From an uncultured Lachnospiraceae bacterium (lineage in GTDB: Bacteria; Bacillota; Clostridia; Lachnospirales; Lachnospiraceae): a stretch of 64,000 nt of DNA. Made by a program: the position numbers and the translations under genes. The notes below the pieces were generated by a model. It did not search any database and had not been told where the DNA came from. It saw only the letters and a list, made by a program, of their open reading frames with translations. The DNA is taken from assembly GCA_944381475.1 (NCBI GenBank), contig CALWLH010000031.1:1-64000 (forward strand), in the 5' to 3' direction. Shown in pieces: positions 23,970 to 31,761 of the stretch; position 1 is the first letter of the stretch; every line of letters begins with the position of its first letter.

Positions 23970-25396
23970 TGATGAAGGAGCGGATTTTAGAGTGGCTGTA
24001 TGCCCATCAGGAGGAGATGATTTCTGATATCAGCGACCTGATCTGCATCAACAGTGAGAAGATGCCGGCGGAGCCGGGAAAACCCTACGGCCCTGGCCCG
24101 GCAGCGGCTCTGGAGCTGGCCCTTGCTAAGGCGGCAGCCTATGGTTTCTCAGTGAAGAATTATGACAATTATGTAGGCTGCGCGGACTTCTGCGACGCCC
24201 CCCGCCAGCTGGACATCCTGGCCCACCTGGATGTTGTTCCGGTGGAGCCTGAGAGGTGGACGGTGACGGCGCCTTTTACTCCTCTTGTGAAGGATGGATG
24301 TTTATATGGCAGGGGAAGCGCGGACGATAAGGGCCCTGCCATCGCGGCGCTCTATGCCATGAGAGCAGTGAAGGAGCTGGGGATTCCTCTGAAGAAGAAT
24401 GTGCGGCTGATTTTGGGCTGTGATGAGGAGTGCGGAAGCTCCGACATCGACTACTATTACGCCCGGGAGCCGGAGTCACCCATGACATTTTCGCCGGATG
24501 CGGAATTTCCGGTCATTAATCTGGAAAAGGGCCACTATGTGGCGGATTTTACAGCCAGCTGGGAGGAAAGCCCACAAAAGGGCATGGCGCTCAGGGAAAT
24601 CCAGTGCGGAACCAAGTTTAACGTGATTCCCGGCGAGTGTATGCTTCGAATCGCGAATATGGATTCGGGGGTGCTTTCGAATGCCATCTCTGCTGGGGCG
24701 AAGCTGGAGGTTGGCGTTGTAAGCCAGCAGACAGGGGATGAGACTGTGCTGCATATTACCGGAAAGAGCGGACACGCCGCTTCTCCTGAGACAGCCAATA
24801 ATGCCCTGACAGCTGCGCTGCAGCTGCTGGCGGCTATGCCCCTTTGCGACAGCCCCGCTGCGGCTGCGGTCAGAGCGCTTTCACGGATGTTTCCCCATGG
24901 GGATTACGAGGGCGCTGCGGCGGGAGTAAAAATGAAGGATGAGCTTTCCGGGGCTCTGACCATCAGCCTGAATATGATGACGCTGGATGAAAAGGGTCTA
25001 AGCGCATGCTTCGACTGCCGCTTTCCAGTATGCGGAAACCAGGAAAATATCCCTGAGGTGTTAAAAGTCAGAGGCGCGGAGGCCGGACTGCGGCTTTCAG
25101 ACAGCCCCATGACCATGCCCCACTATGTACCGGCAGATACGCCCTTTATAAAAACCCTTCTCCGGTGCTATGAGATGTATAAGGGAAGACCGGGAACATG
25201 CGTTGCCATTGGCGGCGGAACCTATGTGCATAATTTGAAAAACGGTGTGGCCTTCGGACCGGTTGAGATGGATACCCAGACAAATCTCCATGGAAATGAC
25301 GAGCGCATTCCTGTGGAGGAGCTGATCATCAGCGCTGCCATCTATGCACAGTCCATCATTCTGCTCTGCGGGGAGGATGGACAAGAAGGAAACTGA
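23969..25396 (+). CDS. M20-family dipeptidase (PepV/Sapep-like)
   Basis: A 475-residue metallopeptidase of the M20 family, long form of the PepV/Sapep type. Zinc-site features: HLDVV (first His and Asp), [10 protein letters not shown] (bridging Asp), CDEECGSSD (catalytic Glu pair), and a late His in VHNLKNG or LHGND. The lid domain spans about residues 190-360. It would hydrolyse dipeptides in the cytosol. It starts within the ybaB stop codon and ends 2 nt before recR, so it sits inside the dnaX-ybaB-recR operon, which is unusual. Substrate is not predictable. Confidence 0.88.
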   Translation: MMKERILEWLYAHQEEMISDISDLICINSEKMPAEPGKPYGPGPAAALELALAKAAAYGFSVKNYDNYVGCADFCDAPRQLDILAHLDVVPVEPERWTVTAPFTPLVKDGCLYGRGSADDKGPAIAALYAMRAVKELGIPLKKNVRLILGCDEECGSSDIDYYYAREPESPMTFSPDAEFPVINLEKGHYVADFTASWEESPQKGMALREIQCGTKFNVIPGECMLRIANMDSGVLSNAISAGAKLEVGVVSQQTGDETVLHITGKSGHAASPETANNALTAALQLLAAMPLCDSPAAAAVRALSRMFPHGDYEGAAAGVKMKDELSGALTISLNMMTLDEKGLSACFDCRFPVCGNQENIPEVLKVRGAEAGLRLSDSPMTMPHYVPADTPFIKTLLRCYEMYKGRPGTCVAIGGGTYVHNLKNGVAFGPVEMDTQTNLHGNDERIPVEELIISAAIYAQSIILLCGEDGQEGN

Positions 25397-25398
25397 AA

Positions 25399-25995
25399 AT
25401 GAATTACTACAGTGAACAGATTACAAACCTGATAGGAGAGCTGTCCCAGCTTCCGGGTATCGGAACCAAATCGGCCCAGCGTCTGGCCTTTCACATTATC
25501 AGTATGCCAAGGGAAAAGGTGGAGAGGCTGACGACAGCCATCAGCACCGCCAGGGAAAACATACGCTACTGCAAGTGCTGCTGCACCCTGACGGACAGGG
25601 AGCTGTGCCCCATATGCGCCAGCGAGAAACGGGATCATGCCACGATTATGGTGGTGGAGACCACCAGAGATCTGGCAGCATATGAAAAGACCGGGAAGTA
25701 TGAGGGGGTTTACCATGTACTGCATGGAGCCATTTCTCCCATGCTGGGAATTGGTCCCGCGGATATCAGGCTGAAGGAGCTGATGGTAAGGCTCCAGGGG
25801 GATGTGAGGGAGGTCATCATTGCCACCAACTCCAGCCTGGAGGGAGAGACGACAGCCATGTATATCAGCAAGCTTATCAAGCCTACAGGCATCAAATGCA
25901 CTCGGATTGCCAGCGGCGTTCCCGTGGGCGGTGATCTGGAATATATCGATGAAGTCACTTTGCTTCGGGCATTGGAAGGAAGAACAGAGCTTTGA
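25399..25995 (+). CDS. recR: Recombination mediator RecR
   Basis: A 198-residue RecR. It has the N-terminal helix-hairpin-helix ([19 protein letters not shown]), the four-cysteine zinc module [16 protein letters not shown] and a Toprim domain beginning [14 protein letters not shown]. With RecO it loads RecA on single-stranded gaps. It is complete at standard length. It starts 2 nt after the M20 peptidase gene; the next gene follows after 51 nt. Confidence 0.96.
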   Translation: MNYYSEQITNLIGELSQLPGIGTKSAQRLAFHIISMPREKVERLTTAISTARENIRYCKCCCTLTDRELCPICASEKRDHATIMVVETTRDLAAYEKTGKYEGVYHVLHGAISPMLGIGPADIRLKELMVRLQGDVREVIIATNSSLEGETTAMYISKLIKPTGIKCTRIASGVPVGGDLEYIDEVTLLRALEGRTEL

Positions 25996-26046
25996 GGGAG
26001 GCCGGCAGGAAAACGGCTTCCGGCATTCAAATACGGAGGTCTAGCT

Positions 26047-27843
26047 GTGGACAAGTTTGAGTATGAACTGAAGGTGGAGCAGATCGAAAAGCTGATCGGT
26101 CGGGAGGATTATTCCACCGCAAAGAAAATCGCCGATACCATGGAATGGAAGAGGGAAAAGGACCCGAAGCTTTTGTCCCATGTGGCAGAGATCTATGCTC
26201 AGGCCGGGGATATCGAAAAGGCGCTGAAAATATACAATTTTGCATATAATGTATCCTCCAGGGGACTGCTGATTCTGGAGAGGATGACGGAGCTGGCGCT
26301 GATCTATGGTCAGCTTGATTTGGCAGAGGAGCTGTGCGAGGAATACCGGTCTGCGGGGGCCTATGAGTCGGATTATTATCTGTTTCGTTTCCAGATCGCG
26401 GAGAGCAGAGGAGAGGATTTGGACAAAAGAATTTCCTGGCTCGAAAAATATTGCGGCAAGGAGCTGGATGAGGAGGCCCTTTACCGTCTGGCATGGATGT
26501 ATGACAGGGCAGGGCGGGATCAGGACTGCGTAAGGATATGTGACTACATCATAGACTTTTTCTGTTCAGGGGAATCAGTGGAGCGCGCTATTCAGCTAAA
26601 AAGGAATCATGCCCCCCTTACAAAATATCAGGAGCGCCGTGTGACGGATGCCGCTAAGTATGAGGAGAATTACCAGAGGTATCTTAAGTCCCAGGAAGAG
26701 GAGGAACGGCGCACCCGCAGGGAAAGAAAGCATGAAGAGCAGATCCGCGAGGATGCCTTGATGGAAGAGCAGGAAAATGACCTTGGGAAGCAGATCAGCC
26801 GCATTGTGGAGCAGGAAGAGCAGGAGAAGCAGGAGGTACATTTGGAGGGCCTTGTTGCAGACGAGGAGCTGATGGCAAGTCTGTCATTTCCCACCGCGGC
26901 AAGTGAGGTTCCCGAAGAGGAAGTGCCTGTGGAAGATACGCCTGTAAAGCAAATACAAGCCGGGACAGAAAAGATGGAGCCGGAGGAGCCCGCTGAGCCG
27001 GCGGAGAGCCCGGAGACCGAGGAGGAACAGGAGCCGGAGGAGCCCGCCGAGCTAGCGGAGAGCCCGGAGACCGAGGAGGAACAGGAAGCGGAGGAGCCCG
27101 CTGAGTTAGCGGAGAGCCTGGAGTCCGAGGAGGAACAGGAGCCGGAGAAGCCCGCTGCGGGAAGGAGACCGTTCAGGAAGGACTTGGATCTGTCGGCACT
27201 GGATCTGGTGGCGCCGGAAGGCAGCTTTAAAGTGGTATGCAGCGATACGGAGATGGGGGTGAAATACGCTCTGGAGCTGGTGCGCATGGTTCCTGAGGAG
27301 GAGCGAAGCGACCGTGTGGCAAAGATATCCGCCCGTCAGGTGAATAAGGTCAAGTTTTCCGCCATTGAGAACCAGCTGGACCGGGACATTCTTCTGATCA
27401 CAGATGCAGGCCAGCTGACAAATGGGGCCCTGGAAAGCATTTATACGTGGATGAAGAAGAGCATGGATAACAGGGTGATTCTTGTGGATGATCAGGAGCA
27501 GATGAGCGGGCTTGAAAAGCGCAAGCCCAAGCTGATGAAGCGATTTGCCAAAGCCTATCCATACGAAAAAAAGGACACCCAGGAGTGGCTGGAGCTGGTT
27601 GACTGCTATGTGGATGAGAACGGCTGCGTTTTGGCAGATGACGCCTATCAGCTTTTTGAAACCTATCTGCGAGATAAGGAGGAAAAGGGCGATGTGGTGC
27701 TGGGGGTCAATCTGAAGGATGCCGTCCAGGATGCCCTGCACCAGGCCACAAAGATTTCCTTGGGAAATATTCTGGCATCCATACTGGATACAAAATATGA
27801 TGAGGATGGACTGCTGATTTTGAGAGACCGGCATTTTATCTAA
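26047..27843 (+). CDS. TPR-like protein with Glu-rich repeats and a degenerate AAA-type C-terminus
   Basis: A 598-residue protein of unknown role. Residues 1-185 are helical and TPR-like (AEIYAQAGDIEKALKIYNFA). A coiled, highly charged stretch follows at about 200-275. Three 18-residue Pro/Glu repeats (about 312-365) come next, then a C-terminal domain at 375-598. That domain has a strand like Walker B (DILLITDAG, near 446) and a region recalling the CbbX/SpoVK lid (VILVDDQEQMSGLEKRKPKL, then LMKRFAKAYPY), but no Walker A. A GTG start at 26047 follows GGAGG. It lies between recR and a CvpA-like gene. The AAA relation is an inference. Confidence 0.65.
   Translation: MDKFEYELKVEQIEKLIGREDYSTAKKIADTMEWKREKDPKLLSHVAEIYAQAGDIEKALKIYNFAYNVSSRGLLILERMTELALIYGQLDLAEELCEEYRSAGAYESDYYLFRFQIAESRGEDLDKRISWLEKYCGKELDEEALYRLAWMYDRAGRDQDCVRICDYIIDFFCSGESVERAIQLKRNHAPLTKYQERRVTDAAKYEENYQRYLKSQEEEERRTRRERKHEEQIREDALMEEQENDLGKQISRIVEQEEQEKQEVHLEGLVADEELMASLSFPTAASEVPEEEVPVEDTPVKQIQAGTEKMEPEEPAEPAESPETEEEQEPEEPAELAESPETEEEQEAEEPAELAESLESEEEQEPEKPAAGRRPFRKDLDLSALDLVAPEGSFKVVCSDTEMGVKYALELVRMVPEEERSDRVAKISARQVNKVKFSAIENQLDRDILLITDAGQLTNGALESIYTWMKKSMDNRVILVDDQEQMSGLEKRKPKLMKRFAKAYPYEKKDTQEWLELVDCYVDENGCVLADDAYQLFETYLRDKEEKGDVVLGVNLKDAVQDALHQATKISLGNILASILDTKYDEDGLLILRDRHFI
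26980..27141 (+). repeat. In-frame 54-bp tandem repeat, three copies
   Basis: Units begin at 26980, 27034 and 27088, with a partial fourth at 27142. Each encodes PEEPAE.AES.E.EEEQE (18 residues). The copies differ by only a few bases, so they arose recently and copy number may vary between strains. Confidence 0.9.
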
Positions 27844-27972
27844 ACCTTCATGCGCCCGATGACCGGACATACCACCGTACAATGAAAGTCTGGCGGACGC
27901 ACTCGGCATACCTGAATGGATGCCGCCTATCCGGCGGCGGAACCTTCATAGTAAAAACAATTCGGGAGGGAA

Positions 27973-28677
27973 ATGATTGTGAATTGGTTGGAGATTCTGG
28001 TTCTGGTGGTGACGGTCATCATGGCTCTGGTGGGTTATCACAGGGGCTTTGTAAAGATGATTGTGGGTTTTGCCGCCATGGTCATCGCGCTGGCAGGCAC
28101 GGCCCTGCTGGCGCCGATGCTTTCTGATTATATCAATGATCAGACACAGCTGCGGCAGCAGATTGCCGGTGAGATCGATGATTACCTGACGGAGCAGATT
28201 GGTGAAAAGCTGGAGCAAACAACCGAGGCTGCCCAGCAGGAGGCGGTAGAAAAGCTTTCTCTGCCGGACAATGTGAAAAACGCGCTTTTGAAAAACAATA
28301 CAGCAGAAATGTACCAGCGCCTGGGCGTCAGTACATTCTCTGAATATGTAAGCAATTATGTTGCCCGGACGGGTATTTCTGCGCTGTCCTATCTCATCGT
28401 GTTTCTGGCCGTTTACATTGGGCTGCGGATCATTTTTGCAGTGCTGAACATCGTGGCCTTGCTGCCCTTCCTTAAGGGAATTAACAAGCTTGCCGGCGGA
28501 TTGCTGGGCGTTGCCCATGCTGTGATTTATATCTGGGTGTTTTTTGCCATTGTCACAGCAGCCATGAATACAGAATGGGGGATGGAGGTGCTTGCTTTGA
28601 TCGGAAGCAGCAAATTCCTGACATTTTTATATCACTACAATCTGATTCTGGCTGCTATCCTGGGCATGAATCTGTAA
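27973..28677 (+). CDS. CvpA-family membrane protein
   Basis: A 234-residue protein with four membrane helices. The first two at the N-terminus (LEILVLVVTVIMALVGYHRGFVKM) fit the CvpA/colicin-V-production family, with the conserved GYxRGF turn. A soluble helical insert (about 55-130) separates them from a second hydrophobic pair (about 135-205). GGGAGG lies upstream of the ATG at 27973. It follows the TPR/AAA-like gene after about 130 nt and converges with lepB. CvpA proteins are poorly understood, linked to bacteriocin export and envelope stress. Confidence 0.75.
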   Translation: MIVNWLEILVLVVTVIMALVGYHRGFVKMIVGFAAMVIALAGTALLAPMLSDYINDQTQLRQQIAGEIDDYLTEQIGEKLEQTTEAAQQEAVEKLSLPDNVKNALLKNNTAEMYQRLGVSTFSEYVSNYVARTGISALSYLIVFLAVYIGLRIIFAVLNIVALLPFLKGINKLAGGLLGVAHAVIYIWVFFAIVTAAMNTEWGMEVLALIGSSKFLTFLYHYNLILAAILGMNL

Positions 28678-28721
28678 TGATGCGGATGGGAATGCAGTAC
28701 TTGCTGGGCGTATCACACAAA

Positions 28722-28767
28722 AACAGGGCAGATATGGGAGTTTTCCCGTATCTGCCCTGTTCTATTG
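28722..28767. terminator. Strong bidirectional terminator, CvpA-like / lepB
   Basis: AACAGGGCAGATA (28722-28734) pairs perfectly with TATCTGCCCTGTT (28749-28761), extended by GGGA/TCCC. T-rich sequence lies outside on the plus side. Confidence 0.9.
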
Positions 28768-28770
28768 ATT

Positions 28771-29502
28771 TTATTCTGCGTCAAGGGCGTAATCATAATC
28801 CTGATCAAGCCATTTGATATCCTGAAAGGGGAAATAGATAAACAGTGCTTTGCCCAGGATATCTTCACGCTTTACGCATGTGTTGTTCCAGACCCGTGAG
28901 TCCGCGGAATTGTTGCGGTGATCCCCAAGCATGAAGTAGGAATCCTCCGGTATGGTGTAGGGACCAAAATCTCTGGAGCCCAGAAGGTAGATTTCGTTTA
29001 AATAGGGTTCATCCAGCGGTGTATCGCTTTCATTGATATAAACACGTCCGTTCCTTACCTCAATGGTTTCTCCCGGAAGGCCCAGAATCCGCTTGATATA
29101 TATTTTGGATTCGTCATCGGGTGCGGGAAAAATAATGATATCTCCCCGCTCCGGCTGCTCGTCCCAGATATATGAGAGCCGGCTGCCTATAATGCGGTCG
29201 TTGAGCTGGATGGTATCCAGCATGGAACCGGTGGGAACCCGGCAGTTGATGATAAAAAAGTGGGTCAGAATGTAGGCGATGACAAAGGCGGCTGCAAAGA
29301 TTTTTACATAACTGAGAAACTCCCGCCAAAAGCGGGTTTTTTTTTCGCTTGCGTCTGGGCCGGTTTCGCTGTCAGACTGCTGTAGGTCCTGTTCGCCGCC
29401 GTCAGATTTTAATGCTTCCTCCTGCTTTTCTTCGGTTTCTGCGCCTTTAACGGGAGTCGTGTCTTCCTTTGTTATAGTATTTTCAGTATGCTTCTCGGTC
29501 AT
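28771..29502 (-). CDS. lepB: Signal peptidase I
   Basis: A 243-residue membrane peptidase that removes signal peptides from exported proteins. It has a long acidic cytoplasmic N-terminus (about 65 residues), one membrane helix (about 70-88), catalytic Ser93 in VPTGSML and Lys137 in YIKRILGLPGE, then LGDHRNNSADSR. The ATG at 29502 is preferred over the 29541 ATG because AGGAG lies 12 nt before it. It is a lone minus-strand gene with repeat copy B lying upstream. It is the likely processing enzyme for the secreted proteins at 19024 and 61491. Confidence 0.95.
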   Translation of the reverse strand: MTEKHTENTITKEDTTPVKGAETEEKQEEALKSDGGEQDLQQSDSETGPDASEKKTRFWREFLSYVKIFAAAFVIAYILTHFFIINCRVPTGSMLDTIQLNDRIIGSRLSYIWDEQPERGDIIIFPAPDDESKIYIKRILGLPGETIEVRNGRVYINESDTPLDEPYLNEIYLLGSRDFGPYTIPEDSYFMLGDHRNNSADSRVWNNTCVKREDILGKALFIYFPFQDIKWLDQDYDYALDAE

Positions 29503-29672
29503 AATAATATATCGCTCCTGTTTGTTGATCATGGACGGCATAACACATTTTCATTTATGCCAAACTGTGTTATATCATACCACATTTTTGCCTGTATGTC
29601 TTGTCCTAATTTCTTAAAAATGAAGAAAACTGAAAAACAGATTGCCAAAGCAGAAGGATAATAGTAAAATGG

Positions 29673-29795
29673 TATGATATCAGGTTCAAAAGCTCATACA
29701 TGCCATGCTCGCATGGCAATGTATGACTTTGGAACCCACAAAACAGCGAAAAGTAGCCATTTTTCGCAGAAAAATGAGCGAATCCCCGCTGTTTT
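29673..29795 (+). repeat. Palindromic intergenic repeat, copy B
   Basis: Starts TATGATATCAGGTTCAAAAG, then a hairpin TCATACAT-GCCATG-CTCG-CATGGC-ATGTATGA, then ACTTTGGAACCC and AAAACAGCG (29740-29748). An inner hairpin ATTTTTC/GAAAAAT follows, and the unit closes with CGCTGTTTT (29787-29795), the complement of AAAACAGCG. Copy A at 1-121 is its inverse with only scattered changes. Viewed from lepB, the TGATATCA edge faces that gene. Confidence 0.85.
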
Positions 29796-29797
29796 AG

Positions 29798-29895
29798 GGC
29801 GCTAGGCGCCGGTGGCGCCTGGTTAGCGCCGACCGGAGCGGAGACTTGCGAGAGTGCTTCAGCACGGAGCAATCCGTGATATCGGGGAGAAGGCT
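29798..29895. other. Nested hairpins downstream of repeat B
   Basis: GGCGCTA (29798-29804) pairs with TAGCGCC (29824-29830) and encloses GGCGCC-GGT-GGCGCC. Then come AGCGGAGAC and ACGGAGCAATCCGTG. A string with the same AGCGGAGAC...GGAGCAATCCG skeleton occurs at 53415-53440, hinting at a second small repeat type. No coding potential is seen. Confidence 0.6.
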
Positions 29896-29931
29896 CAGGG
29901 AGCCGGAAATTTCAGGAAAGGATGAGTGATC

Positions 29932-31749
29932 ATGGGGCTGGAAACGGCAGTAAACAGATGCAGACGGGCCGCTGCGCTGGCGCATGAGTACGGCAGCAGT
30001 TATTTTATAAGGCGCACGGTTTGGTATAGAAGATACAATCATAAATCAGATAGAAGGATTTCCTATGAGGAGTGGAGACGATTAAATACATTGACTGTGA
30101 CAAGGGCCAGGAATCAGCGCAGGAGGTATGAGGAACGGCCGGAGGACGCACCCAGGTTTTTGGTGGCAGTGGATACTGAAGGGAAAACGGAGGGAGCCAT
30201 TTTAAGAACCAAAGAGTCTGTCCGCCGCCAGACATGGCTTCCTGAGAAGGTGTTTATCGGAAAAGGCGAGTCCCTGGCAGAACGGATGGCATCATACCTT
30301 AAGGACAGGAACCGGCAGCAGTACTGGGTGCTGCATGTGCCTGCGGGGGACGAGCTGGAGACAGAATTTTTCTATCAGTTTGCCCGGGCCATCGAAAGAG
30401 AGCCGGAAAAAATGCTCTGGTACACGGACCGGGAGCTGTGGAAAGCGCCCCAGGTGGAGGCAGGCCAGCATCAGGTATGCCTTCTCCCGGATTATTCTTT
30501 GGAATATCTGTGTGGGTGGGATTATATCGGCGCCGCATTTATGGCAAGGTGCAGTCTTTTGGGGGAGGATTTGCGAAAAATCCTTGATCCCTCCTATCTG
30601 TTTTTGCTGGGCTGCGCTGGAGACGGGCTGGAATTCGGACATATCCCGAAGCTCTTGTATCATGTAAAACAGTATGACGCCATTGAAAAGGAAAAAAAGG
30701 CCGCTGAACAGCAGATTGACGAAGCGGTTCGGCGAATATACAGAAATGCCAACAGGGGCGAGGGGAATTATACGCTTTCGGAGGTAAAAATCCTGCCAGG
30801 GCCCGCAGGGATCAGAAGGGTGCGTCTTTTCTGGAAGGAGAAGCCGATGATATCGGTAATCATTCCCAATAAGGATCATCTGGAGGATCTGCAGATATGC
30901 CTGAAATCCCTGCAAAAGCAGACCATTGTTCAGCAGCTGGAGGTGCTGATTGTTGAAAATAACAGTCAGGAGCCCAGGACATTTGAGTATTATGAATGGC
31001 TGGACACAGGAAAAAGGGGAAGCTCTCTGCGGGATATGGAGCTGGATGAAAGCCTTAGACAGGACTTAAGAATCAGGGTATTGTACTGGAAGGAGGCCTT
31101 TAATTACTCCGCCATCAATAATTTTGCAGTGGAGAAGGCTGCGGGGGAGTTTCTGCTGCTTTTAAATAATGATGTGGAGCTTATTGGGGAGGATGGCGTC
31201 GAATGGCTTCTCTCAACCTGCATGGGCCAAAATGTGGGGGTTGTCGGCGCAAAGCTCTATTATGAGGATGAGACGATTCAGCACGGAGGCGTGATCGTAG
31301 GATTTCAGGATGTGGGAGGCCATGCCTTTGCGGGGCTGCCCATGGACGACAGCGGATATTTGAAGCAGGCAGACTGTGTCAGGCGCCTCAGCGCTGTGAC
31401 GGCAGCGTGTCTTCTGGTGCGGACATCTTTGTATAAGGAGGTGGGAGGCATGGAAGAGGGATTGGCCATCGCCTTCAACGATGTTGATTTCTGTCTCAGG
31501 GTGTTCGGGACCGGCGCAAGAATCATTTATCAGCCGGCCTGCGAAGGCTGGCATGCAGAATCCAAATCCCGGGGACAGGATCTGGAAGGAGAGAGGCTGA
31601 AACGCTTTCAGCGGGAGATAAAGCTCTTTGTAAAGACCTGGAAGGATTTTCTGCAGAAGGGCGATCCCTATTACAATGCAAACCTGTCCCTGATGTATGG
31701 GGATTTTTCATCCTATCGGGCGCCCTATGCCTATGATGATCAGTTTTAA
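29932..31749 (+). CDS. Family-2 glycosyltransferase, two-domain
   Basis: A 605-residue protein. The catalytic GT2 domain begins at residue 306 (MISVIIPNKDHLEDL) and carries NNDVE at 412-416, the DxD-type metal/nucleotide site, and later AFNDVDFCLRV. The first 300 residues have weak GT-like features (LPEKVFIGKGESLAERM, PAGDELETEF) and may be a degenerate first GT module, as in rhamnan-type polymerases. No membrane helices are seen. It likely adds sugars to a cell-wall polysaccharide. The ATG at 29932 follows AGGAAAGG. A 12-nt gap leads to the next gene, so both are probably one operon. Confidence 0.8.
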   Translation: MGLETAVNRCRRAAALAHEYGSSYFIRRTVWYRRYNHKSDRRISYEEWRRLNTLTVTRARNQRRRYEERPEDAPRFLVAVDTEGKTEGAILRTKESVRRQTWLPEKVFIGKGESLAERMASYLKDRNRQQYWVLHVPAGDELETEFFYQFARAIEREPEKMLWYTDRELWKAPQVEAGQHQVCLLPDYSLEYLCGWDYIGAAFMARCSLLGEDLRKILDPSYLFLLGCAGDGLEFGHIPKLLYHVKQYDAIEKEKKAAEQQIDEAVRRIYRNANRGEGNYTLSEVKILPGPAGIRRVRLFWKEKPMISVIIPNKDHLEDLQICLKSLQKQTIVQQLEVLIVENNSQEPRTFEYYEWLDTGKRGSSLRDMELDESLRQDLRIRVLYWKEAFNYSAINNFAVEKAAGEFLLLLNNDVELIGEDGVEWLLSTCMGQNVGVVGAKLYYEDETIQHGGVIVGFQDVGGHAFAGLPMDDSGYLKQADCVRRLSAVTAACLLVRTSLYKEVGGMEEGLAIAFNDVDFCLRVFGTGARIIYQPACEGWHAESKSRGQDLEGERLKRFQREIKLFVKTWKDFLQKGDPYYNANLSLMYGDFSSYRAPYAYDDQF

Positions 31750-31761
31750 TGGGAATGTGAT

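Noticed and set aside
27106-27909. 267-aa open frame antisense to the TPR/AAA-like gene
   Set aside because: Shadow of the coding strand; no start signal, no recognisable motif.
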